From the NCBI GenBank assembly GCA_963781595.1, contig CAWAGG010000006.1:2666001-2730000 (forward strand): a stretch of 64,000 bases of DNA. Reading direction: 5' to 3'. Within the stretch, counting starts at the first letter, position 1, and every line of letters starts with the position of its first letter. The stretch comes from JBEDUK01 sp963781595 (GTDB lineage Bacteria > Actinomycetota > UBA4738). Position numbers and translations under genes: made by a program. Below are positions 40,990 through 49,155 of this stretch, piece by piece. The notes beneath the pieces are model-generated. The model did not search any database. It had not been told where the DNA came from and saw nothing but the letters and a program-made list of their open reading frames with translations.

Positions 40990-42391
40990 CGTGAAGACCG
41001 AACGGTTGGGCCCGCTGGACGCGTCGTTCCTCTACCTGGAGGAGCCGCACCTGCCGATGCACGTGGGCGGGGTGGCGCTGTTCGACCCGTCGGCGGGTTC
41101 CCGCGGACCGATCCGGATCGAACGGCTCCGCTCGCTGACGGCCTCGAGGCTCCACCTCGTGCCCAGGTTCCGGCAGCGGGCCCTGTTCCCGCCGCTGTCG
41201 GCCGGGCGGCCCGTCTGGGCGGACGATGCGGGCCCGGACCTCGATCACCACCTCCGCCACCTCGCGCTGCCGTCGCCGGGCACGCCGGCACAGCTCGCCG
41301 ATCTGGTGGCGCAGCTGCACTCCCAGCCCCTCGACCGCGAGCGACCGCTGTGGGAGATCTACCTGGTCGACGGCCTGGAGGATGGCTACCAGGCGATCGT
41401 GTCGAAGACCCACCACGCGCTGGTCGACGGCGTCGGCGGGATGGACCTGTGCACCGTGCTGTTCGACCTGTCCGCCGAGCCGCCCGATGCCGTCGTGCCG
41501 CCCTGGTCGCCCGCGCCGATGCCGTCCCGCGCGCGGTTGTTCGTCGATGCCGTCGTCGACCGGGTCCGCGAGCCCGTCGATGGGATCCGTCGCGCGGCGG
41601 CCGCGGTCGTCGGCTCCCCGACCGCCATGGCCGGCGACGCCGCCGGAGCGGTCGGAGGGATCGTCACGCTCCTCCGGGGCGGGTTCGCCCCGCGAGGGCC
41701 GTTCAGCGGTCCCGTCGGCCTCACGCGCCGGTACGCGATGGCGGAGATACCCCTGGAGGATGCGAAGGCGATCGAGCACGCCCTCGGCGGTACGGTCAAC
41801 GACGTGATCCTGACGGGGCTCGCCGGCGGACTGTCGCGGCTGTCGGAGCATCGGAGCGGCGAACGGGCGGAGCCGCCGATGCTCCGGGCGATGATGCCGG
41901 TCTCGACCAGGACCGCGGCCGAACATGCCTCGCTGGGCAACCGCGTGACGACCGTCTTCGTCGACCTCCCCGTCGGCCCGATGACGGAGATCGAACGCCT
42001 CGGATGGGTGATCGCGGCGACGCGCCGGCTGAAGGCGTCCCACGAGCAGCGGGCCGTGGCCACGGTGATCGACCTCGCGCGCTTCCTCCCGCCGACCGTC
42101 CACCGCGAGCTGGCGCGGTTCAGCAACAGGCGCGTCCGGCTCTTCGACCTGGTGGCGTCGAACATCCCGGGGCCGCAGGTGCCGCTGTACGTCGACGGGA
42201 TGCCGCTGGTCGCGTACTACCCGCTGATGCCGCTGGGCGCCAGCGTCGGGCTCTCCGTTGCGGTCGTCACGCTTGTCGGGGTGATGGGGTTCGGCTTCAC
42301 GGCCGACCGGGCGGCCGTCCCCGACCTCGACCTGCTGCCCGGCTTCGTCCGGGATGCCTTCGACGAACTGAAGAAGGCGGCGGACGTCTGA
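40982..42391 (+). CDS. Wax ester synthase/diacylglycerol acyltransferase (WS/DGAT)
   Basis: A 469-residue bifunctional acyltransferase forming wax esters or triacylglycerols from acyl-CoA. The catalytic motif HHALVDGVGG (HHxxxDG) lies near residue 145. Other family marks are LGPLDASFLYLEEPHLPMHVGG, GTVNDVILTGLAGGL and VASNIPGPQVPLYVDGMPL. It overlaps the acyl-CoA ligase gene by 8 bp. This pair implies neutral-lipid storage, known in many actinobacteria. Confidence 0.92.
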   Translation: MGSVKTERLGPLDASFLYLEEPHLPMHVGGVALFDPSAGSRGPIRIERLRSLTASRLHLVPRFRQRALFPPLSAGRPVWADDAGPDLDHHLRHLALPSPGTPAQLADLVAQLHSQPLDRERPLWEIYLVDGLEDGYQAIVSKTHHALVDGVGGMDLCTVLFDLSAEPPDAVVPPWSPAPMPSRARLFVDAVVDRVREPVDGIRRAAAAVVGSPTAMAGDAAGAVGGIVTLLRGGFAPRGPFSGPVGLTRRYAMAEIPLEDAKAIEHALGGTVNDVILTGLAGGLSRLSEHRSGERAEPPMLRAMMPVSTRTAAEHASLGNRVTTVFVDLPVGPMTEIERLGWVIAATRRLKASHEQRAVATVIDLARFLPPTVHRELARFSNRRVRLFDLVASNIPGPQVPLYVDGMPLVAYYPLMPLGASVGLSVAVVTLVGVMGFGFTADRAAVPDLDLLPGFVRDAFDELKKAADV

Positions 42392-42399
42392 CGGCGGTC

Positions 42400-42415
42400 G
42401 GCCGACGAGCCGGCC
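42400..42415. terminator. Short hairpin between convergent WS/DGAT and kinase genes
   Basis: GGCCG/CGGCC arms with a 6-nt loop in the 25-bp convergent gap. No T-run on either side. Possible weak bidirectional terminator. Confidence 0.3.
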
Positions 42416-42416
42416 T

Positions 42417-43751
42417 TCAGTCCCCGGGTGTCGCGAGCGTCGCTCGAGCGCTGGTCAGATCGTCGAAGCGGCCGAGCGCGATCCCTTGGACCAGCGCGTT
42501 GCCCAGCGAGGTCGCTTCGGCCGAGCCGACGCTCACCTCGATGCCGCACGCCTCGGAGAGGAGCCGGACGAACACCGGCATCTTCGTGCCCCCGCCGACG
42601 ACGTGCAGCTCGTCGACCGCGCGCCCGAGCAGTTCGCTGAGCCCCGAGACCGCGTCCGCGACGGTCGCGGCGATCGACTCCAGGATGCAGCGCACGACCT
42701 GCGGCCGGTCGGCCGATGCGGGCAACCCGGCCGCGGCGCGAACCTCGGCCTCCATGTCCGGCGGATCGAAGAACCGACCGTCGCTCGCGTCGAAGACCCG
42801 TCCGCCCGTGCGCGCCTCCTCGGCCGCCTCCCCCAGCGCCGCCGGGTCCGGGTTGCCCCATGCGGCGCGACAGCGGTCGAGGATCCAGAAGCCCATCACG
42901 TTCTTCAGGAGCCGGAAACCGCCGAGAGCGCCGCGCTCGTTCGAGAATCCCGTGTCGAAGGCACGGTCGGTCGTGACGGGCCGGTCCGTCTCGGCCCCGA
43001 CGATGATCCAGGTGCCGGTCGAGACGAACGCCGCTCCCGGCCCGGGCGAGGGGCCCATCGCCACGACCGCCGACGCGGTGTCGAGGCTGCCGACCAGGTG
43101 GAGCGTGATGCCCCGCCACGACCCGATGGCTGCCCCCGCCCGTCTGATCCGCGGGAAGATCGCCGGGTCGATACCCAGCCTCACGTCGAGCAGGGGTTCG
43201 GACCACGTGTCCGTCGTCAGGTCGACCAGACCGGTCGTGCCGGCGCTGGTGAACTCCCCCGTCGGCTCGGCGCCGAGCTGGTGCGCCAAGAGCTCGGGGA
43301 GCATCAGGAAGCGGGCCGCGTGCGCCAGCTCGGCCGGGTCATGCGCGGCGAGCTGGAAGATCGTGTCGATCTCCATCGGCAGAACGCCGGTCGAACGGAA
43401 CAGCTCGCGGCCGCCCAGCTGCTCCGCGACCTCTCGGTAGTCGGCCGTCCGCGCGTCCCGATAGGAGAACGGCGCCGACAGCAGCCGGCCGTCGGCGCCG
43501 AGGAGCCCGTAGTCGACGCCCCACGTGTCGATCCCGATCCCGCTCACGGGCCCGGATGCGAGGCCGGCCTCGATCCCGCGCACGACCTCCGCGACGATCG
43601 TCGGCCAATCCCATCGCAGCGAGCCATCGGGGCCCCGGACCAGGCCGTGCGGGTACCGATGGTGCAGCCGCACGGTCGGCGGGCGTCCGTCCAGGTCGAC
43701 GGCCGAGACCCGGATCGACGACGCGCCGAGGTCCACAGCTAGCACGCGCAT
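42417..43751 (-). CDS. FGGY-family carbohydrate kinase, rhamnulokinase-like
   Basis: A 444-residue sugar kinase. N-terminal phosphate-binding LAVDLGASSIRVSAVDLDG, then GIGIDTWGVDYGLLGADGRLL (with the catalytic Asp) and SYRDART are typical of rhamnulokinase. ATP-binding parts are FVSTGTWIIVGAE and LHVVGGGTKMPVFVRLLSEA. No rhamnose isomerase or aldolase gene is adjacent, so the substrate (L-rhamnulose or L-fuculose) is by sequence likeness only. The ATG is preceded by TTGAGT-N18-CACGAT ending 6 bp upstream, so it is probably leaderless. Confidence 0.8.
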   Translation of the reverse strand: MRVLAVDLGASSIRVSAVDLDGRPPTVRLHHRYPHGLVRGPDGSLRWDWPTIVAEVVRGIEAGLASGPVSGIGIDTWGVDYGLLGADGRLLSAPFSYRDARTADYREVAEQLGGRELFRSTGVLPMEIDTIFQLAAHDPAELAHAARFLMLPELLAHQLGAEPTGEFTSAGTTGLVDLTTDTWSEPLLDVRLGIDPAIFPRIRRAGAAIGSWRGITLHLVGSLDTASAVVAMGPSPGPGAAFVSTGTWIIVGAETDRPVTTDRAFDTGFSNERGALGGFRLLKNVMGFWILDRCRAAWGNPDPAALGEAAEEARTGGRVFDASDGRFFDPPDMEAEVRAAAGLPASADRPQVVRCILESIAATVADAVSGLSELLGRAVDELHVVGGGTKMPVFVRLLSEACGIEVSVGSAEATSLGNALVQGIALGRFDDLTSARATLATPGD

Positions 43752-43757
43752 CCGCGC

Positions 43758-43787
43758 ATCGTGCACAGGTCCGCGCCTCCTACTCAA
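43758..43787 (-). promoter_or_regulatory. Promoter of the rhamnulokinase-like gene (TTGAGT-N18-CACGAT)
   Basis: On the minus strand a -35 TTGAGT (43787-43782) is 18 bp from a -10 CACGAT (43763-43758), 6 bp before the ATG. It is one of the few sites here with both hexamers. Confidence 0.45.
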
Positions 43788-43837
43788 CACGGCCACGCCG
43801 CGGTTCCGAACGTCCGTGGGGCGGCGCCCGAACGTCC

Positions 43838-43843
43838 TACCCT
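43838..43843 (+). promoter_or_regulatory. -10 box (TACCCT) for the PAS kinase gene
   Basis: TACCCT is 6 bp before GTG 43850, which has no Shine-Dalgarno; a leaderless transcript is likely and this supports the GTG as the start. Confidence 0.45.
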
Positions 43844-43849
43844 TGGCGC

Positions 43850-45540
43850 GTGCAGCCTCCGCATCCACAGAGGGCACTGCTGGCGCAGCTGGCCGAGCTG
43901 CCGGAGAAGAACCCCGGCCCGGTGGGCCGATTGGCGCCCGACGGGGCCGTCCAGCTCGCGAACGCGGCGGCGCGGCGCTTCTTCGGCGAGGGCGACCTGA
44001 CCGGGCGGTCATGGCTCGAGCTCTGCCCGGGCATGGACGGCGCGATCTGGCGGGACGTGCTGGAGGGCGGCGAGCCCGTTCGGCTCGAGGCAACGATCGG
44101 CGAGGTGACGATCGCGTTCACCCACATCCGCGCGGAGCTAGGTGACGTGGTGTTCTTCTACGGCGCCGACGTCACGCAGCTCCGGCGCGACGAGCGCCTG
44201 CTGGCGGAACAAACGGCGCAGCTCGCCGAGGTCGCACGGTTCCCGGAGATGAACCCAGGCCCGGTCCTTCGGATGGACCTCGAGGCGAACGTCCTGCTGG
44301 CGAACGCCGCCGCCAGGAACGTCTTCGGCGATGAGCTCGTCGGTACCTGCTGGCGCGACATCTGCGCGGGCGCCGACACCGCCTTCTGGGAGGGCGTCCT
44401 CGGAACCAGGGACGTCGTGTCGCTGGAGGCCCGGGTGAAGGATCGCGAGTACGTGTTCGCGCACCGGTTCGACCCGACGACCGAGCTGGTGTTCGTCTTC
44501 GGCGCCGACGTGACGCCGCAGAAGCAAGCCGAACGCGCGCTGCGCCAGAGCGAGAAGATGGCGACCCTCGGGACCCTCGCGGCCGGCGTCGCGCACGAGC
44601 TGAACAACCCGGCCGCCGCGACCCGGCGTGCGGCCGAACAGCTCCGGGAGGCGTTCGCCAGGCTGGAGGCGGCGCATCTCCGGCTCGACGACGTGCGAGT
44701 GACGCCGGAGAGCCGCAAGGTGCTTCGTGAGCTCGAACGCCGTGCGCGCGAGCGGGCAACGCGCCCGAGCGACCTGGACGCGATCGAACGATCCGACCGC
44801 GAGGCGGCGGTCGAGGACTGGCTCGACGGTCGCGGTATCGACGACGGGTGGGAGCTCGCGCCGCCCCTCGTCGCGCAGGGCCTGGACGCGGACGCGCTCG
44901 AGCACGTCGCCGGGACGATCGGGGACGGCGACGCCCTGCACGCGACGCTGGCGTGGGCCGCCTGCGCGTTCCCCGTCTACGCGCTCTCCCACGAGATCGG
45001 CCAGGGTTCGGCCCGCATCTCGGAGATCGTCGGCGCCCTGAAGAGCTACTCGTACCTCGGGCAGGCGCCGGTCCAGGCGGTCGACCTGCACGAGGGCATC
45101 GACAACACCCTCGTGATCCTGCGCAACAAGCTGAAGGTCGGGATCGAGGTCGAACGCGACTACGGTCCGGACGTCCCGCCGATCCACGCCTACGGCAGCG
45201 AGCTGAACCAGGTCTGGACGAACCTCCTCGACAACGCCGTGGACGCGATGGGCGGCACCGGCCACATCGCGATCCGGACCCGACGCGACGGCGACGCCGT
45301 GGTCGTCGAGATCGAGGACGACGGCCCAGGCATCTCCGAGGACGCGCAGTCGCGCATCTTCGACCCGTTCTTCACGACGAAGGCCCCGGGCAAGGGCACC
45401 GGCCTCGGGCTCTCGACGAGCTATTCGATCGTGACCGAGAAGCACGGGGGGGGATATCCGTGGCCTCGCGGCCGGGTTCGACCCGCTTCACGGTTCGGCT
45501 CCCGATCGAGCCGCCGACGGAGGGGTCCACGGCGCCGTGA
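43850..45540 (+). CDS. PAS-domain histidine kinase, frameshifted at an eight-G tract
   Basis: A soluble sensor kinase of about 563 residues if the frame is restored. Two PAS domains (residues about 15-110 and 130-225) each begin with a P-E-x-N-P-G-P-V motif. The phospho-acceptor His249 is in AAGVAHELNNPAAATRRAAEQL. About 110 residues of helical insert separate it from the second DHp helix (YALSHEIGQGSARISEIV). The ATPase domain has NQVWTNLLDNAVDAMG and GTGLGLSTSYSIVTEKHGG. After eight Gs at 45446-45453 the last 25 codons (ISVASRPGSTRFTVRLPIE) are in the -1 frame. The stop overlaps the next gene as GTGA. Confidence 0.8.
45446..45453 (+). other. Eight-G homopolymer at the kinase frameshift
   Basis: Nine Gs would restore KHGGG-ISVAS in one frame. 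With eight, the ATPase end is reached only by a -1 slip. This may be sequencing error, a phase-variable tract, or a ribosomal slip site. Confidence 0.85.
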
Positions 45541-47198
45541 GCAAGCCCGTGATCCTCTCCGTGGACGACGACCCCGAGGTGCTCGGGGCGATCGAACGCG
45601 ACCTGCGGCAGCACTACCGCAGCGACTACCGCGTGGTCCGCGCGGGGTCCGGGCGCGAGGCCCTCGACGCGGCCCGCCAGCTCAAGCAGCGCGGGACGCC
45701 GATCGCGCTATTCCTGGTCGACGAGCGCATGCCCGAGATGACGGGGACCGAGCTCCTGCGCGAGGCGCGCAAGCTGCACCCGGAATCGCGCAAGGTCCTG
45801 CTGACCGCTTACGCGGACACCGAGGCCGCGATCCGCGGCATCAACGACGTGGGGCTCGACCACTACCTGCTGAAGCCCTGGGACCCGCCGGACGAGCACC
45901 TCTACCCCGTCCTCGACGACCTGCTGTCGGATTGGTCGGCGAACGTCCGATTCCCGTACGAGGGGATCCGGGTGGCGGGTTCGCGCTGGTCACCCGCGAG
46001 CTACGCGGCGAAGGAGTTCCTCTCCCGGAACCACGTCCCGTACCGATGGGTCGACGTCGAACAGGACCCGGCGACACGGGAGCTGGTCGCGAGCCTGGCG
46101 GGCGACCTGACGAAGCTCCCGGTCGTGCTGTTCGAGGACGGCAGCGCGCTGGTCGGGCCGACGAACCGCGAGCTCGCGGACAAGATCGGGATGCGGACGA
46201 CGGCGAGCCTCCCCTTCTACGACCTGGTCATCGTCGGGGCCGGACCGGCCGGGCTCGCGGCGGCCGTGTACGGCGCCTCGGAGGGGCTCGGGACGCTGCT
46301 GATCGAACAGGACGCGCCCGGCGGCCAGGCGGGGACCAGCTCGATGATCGAGAACTACCTCGGCTTCCCGTCCGGCGTGAGCGGCGGCGACCTGGCGCGG
46401 CGTGCCGCGGACCAGGCGCGTCGGTTCGGCGCCGAGCTCCTGAGCGCCCAGGAGGTCGTGGCCGTCCGTCGGGAGGACCCGTACCGGATCGTCACGCTCG
46501 CGGATGGCGGTGAGGTCTCGTGCCACGCGCTGATCCTCGCGCAGGGCGTCGCCGTCCGTCGCCTCGAGGTGCCCGGGATCGACCCGCTGATCGGCGTCGG
46601 CGTCTACTACGGGGCCGCGATGACGGAGGCGGCGCACTACCGGGGCCAGGACGTCTGCATCGTCGGCGGGGCGAACTCGGCCGGCCAAGGAGCGCTGTTC
46701 TTCTCGCGATACGCGGCGCACGTGACGGTGCTGATCAGGGCGGGTTCGATCCGCAAGGGGATGTCTCAGTACCTGGTCGAACGCGTCGAGGCCACACCGA
46801 GCATCGACGTGCTCACGGGCGCCGAGGTCGCCGGCGTCCACGGCGACGGCCGGCTGGAGCGGGTGACGGTTCGGCTGGGCGACGGGGAGGAACGCGATCT
46901 GAACGCCGCCGCGATGTTCATCTTCATCGGGACGGCGCCCCACACCGACATGGTGCGCGGGCTGATCGAGCTCGACGACAAGGGCTACGTGCTCACCGGC
47001 CCGGACCTCCCACGCGCGTCGAACGGCCGGCCGACCGGGTGGACCCAGGATCGTGATCCGTTCCTGTTCGAGACCAGCGTCCCGGGGATCTTCGCGGTCG
47101 GCGACGTTCGCGCGGGCTCCGGCAAGCGGGTCGCGGCGGCGGTCGGCGAGGGCTCGGGGACCGTGAGCATGGTCCACCGGTACCTCGAGACGGTCTGA
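45537..47198 (+). CDS. Response regulator fused to thioredoxin reductase-like flavoprotein
   Basis: A 553-residue three-part protein. Residues 1-130 form a receiver domain (acidic SVDDDPE, phospho-acceptor Asp62 in FLVDERMPEMTG, Lys in LLKPWD). Residues 138-222 form a glutaredoxin-like fold with no Cys at its active site (GSRWSPASYAAKEFLSRN). Residues 228-553 form a thioredoxin-reductase fold with FAD (VIVGAGPAGLAAAVYGASEG) and NAD (VCIVGGANSAGQGALFF) sites and GIFAVGDVRAGSGKRV. The CxxC of true reductases is replaced by GVYYGAAMTEA. GTGA overlap with the PAS kinase makes them a two-component pair whose output is probably redox activity. Confidence 0.88.
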   Translation: MSKPVILSVDDDPEVLGAIERDLRQHYRSDYRVVRAGSGREALDAARQLKQRGTPIALFLVDERMPEMTGTELLREARKLHPESRKVLLTAYADTEAAIRGINDVGLDHYLLKPWDPPDEHLYPVLDDLLSDWSANVRFPYEGIRVAGSRWSPASYAAKEFLSRNHVPYRWVDVEQDPATRELVASLAGDLTKLPVVLFEDGSALVGPTNRELADKIGMRTTASLPFYDLVIVGAGPAGLAAAVYGASEGLGTLLIEQDAPGGQAGTSSMIENYLGFPSGVSGGDLARRAADQARRFGAELLSAQEVVAVRREDPYRIVTLADGGEVSCHALILAQGVAVRRLEVPGIDPLIGVGVYYGAAMTEAAHYRGQDVCIVGGANSAGQGALFFSRYAAHVTVLIRAGSIRKGMSQYLVERVEATPSIDVLTGAEVAGVHGDGRLERVTVRLGDGEERDLNAAAMFIFIGTAPHTDMVRGLIELDDKGYVLTGPDLPRASNGRPTGWTQDRDPFLFETSVPGIFAVGDVRAGSGKRVAAAVGEGSGTVSMVHRYLETV

Positions 47199-47205
47199 GC
47201 GGAGA

Positions 47206-47220
47206 CCGCTCGCCGAGCGG
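47206..47220. terminator. Hairpin between convergent signalling genes
   Basis: A perfect CCGCTC/GAGCGG stem with a 3-nt loop in the 29-bp gap between convergent stops. No T-run. It could serve both strands. Confidence 0.4.
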
Positions 47221-47227
47221 GTTCGCG

Positions 47228-49055
47228 TCAGGAGGCGGCGCCGACGGCGACGGCCGCGGTCGGGAGGAAGACCTTGAACGACGCTCCTCCGCCGGCGCGG
47301 TCCTCGACCCACGCGCGACCGACGTGGAGCTTCGCGAAGTCCGCGACGAGCGAGAGTCCGATGCCCGTGCCCGGATGGTGCTGGTTCGTCTGCGGGCCCT
47401 GGCGGAACGGTTCGAACACCGACGCCTTGATGTCATCGGGCACGCCGGGACCGTCGTCCTCGACCGTGATCAGGAGCCCGTCGGCCCGCCGTTCGGCCCG
47501 CAGCCATATCCGGCTCCCCTCGGGGGTGTGCCGGGCCGCGTTGACGAGCAGGTTCTCGACGATCCGCTCGACCTTCGCCCCGTCGGCGACCACAGCGAGG
47601 ACAGGTACTTCGACCGTCAGCCGGCGCCCTCCCACGTCCGTCTCGTCGGCCACGCGGAGCGCCAGCGCGCCGACGTCCACCGTCTGGAGCTTCGGCTCGA
47701 GCACGCCTCGGGCGATGCGGTCCATGTCGAGCAGGTCCGACAGCAGGCGTTCCAGCTTCCGGGCGTTCGCCGCGAGCCGGTCGAGCATCTCGGCGCGATC
47801 GGCGGCCGCGAGATCGGCATCGTGTCGCTGCAACGTCAGCGCGAACCCCAGCACCGAGGTGAGCGGCGTCCGGAGCTCGTGCGACACGGCCTGGAGGAAC
47901 GAGTTGCGCATCTGGTCGAGCGCGCGGAGACGCTCGGCGGCCTCCTGTTCCAGCTCGAGCGCGCTCATGAGGGCCGCCTCGGCGCGCTTGGACTCGGTGA
48001 TGTCGAACATCACGCCCTGCTGGAAGCGCGGCCGTCCCGAGTCGTCCGTGATCACGACCGCGTCGTCGCGGAACCAGACCTCGCGTCCGTCGCGGGCGAA
48101 CATGCGGTATTCGACGCCGAGCTGGCCACCGGAGCGGCGCCCATGCGCCTCCGCGGCCCGATAGCGTTCGACGTCCTCGGGGTGCAGCCGGACGTCGAAC
48201 AGGGTCGGATCGGTCATCCATTCCTCCGGGGTGTAGCCGAGGATCGACTCGATCTGCGGGCTGACGTAGAGCCAGCGTCCGGCCTCCTCGAACTCCGCGG
48301 CGTAGACGATCGCGGGCAGTGGCTCGACCAGTGCGCGGTACTTCGCCTCGGCCTCTCGGAGCTCCTCGGCCTGCTTGGCCAGGCGCTCGTTGCGCTCACG
48401 GAGCCGCTTGGCCGTCGTGAACACCAGCGGCATCAGCACCAGGTAGAGCACCGCGAGGCCGACGCCGAACGCCAGTGCCAGCGACCCGAGGAGCTGGTTC
48501 ACCTCGCCCTGGACGTACGCGTAGCCCTGGTACAGCTCGATCGCGCCGACGACCGGGCCGCCCTTCGTGAGCCGGACCGGCACGTACGTCTCGAACAGCT
48601 TCGACCCGAGCTTGCGATCGGCGAGGTTCTCGTCGGCGGTGAGGTTGCTGATGTCGCTGACCACCTCGCCGTCGCGGACCTCCGCCATCTCGTCGTCGGC
48701 GGGGAACCGGTCGGCCGACCTGCGATGGCTCGTCGGAGAACAGGATCGTCCCGTCCAGCCGCCAGACCTTCACGCGGACGACGCGTCCGTCGCTCAGCAC
48801 CCGGGCTTCGATGATCGCGCGCAACCGATCGTACCGTTCGCCCAGGACGGGCTCGGTCAGATCGGAGCCTCGCAGCAGGGGGCGAACGACCTCGAGCGCG
48901 ACCGTGCGGGCGTGCAGGGTCGCCCCGGCCTCCTCCTGCCTGCGGACCGAGCGCGCCATGATCGCCGCGACACCGATCCAGGTGGCCAGGAACGCGACCA
49001 GGGTCCCGACGGCGAAGCGTCGGATCAGCCGTCGCCCTTCGGAACGTTCGCTCAT
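47228..49055 (-). CDS. Membrane sensor histidine kinase with PAS domain, +1 frameshift
   Basis: A sensor kinase of about 608 residues once repaired. Order: N-terminal membrane helix (AVGTLVAFLATWIGVAAIM); an extracellular sensor region of about 150 residues (VWRLDGTILFSDEPSQVGR ... YVPVRLTKGGPVVGAIELYQG); a second helix (GSLALAFGVGLAVLYLVLMPL); a coiled linker; a PAS domain (FVSPQIESILGYTPEEW-like); HisKA with SHELRTPLTSVLGFAL; and HATPase with ENLLVNAARHTPEG and GTGIGLSLV. One extra base near 48710 breaks the frame between SQVGR and RFPADDEMAEV. ATG 49055. No receiver gene is adjacent on the same strand. Confidence 0.82.
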
Positions 49056-49155
49056 CGCATCGTCGCGCTTAGTATCGGAAGCGCACTTCGGCGCTTTGAG
49101 TCGCCGTCCTCGCCGCAGGGCGCCCATGAACCCCCGGAGCAGGCATGATGGTGCG

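Noticed and set aside
45537..47198. Considered as a true thioredoxin reductase (trxB)
   Set aside because: The catalytic CxxC is missing and a receiver and a Cys-free glutaredoxin-like domain are fused at the N-terminus.
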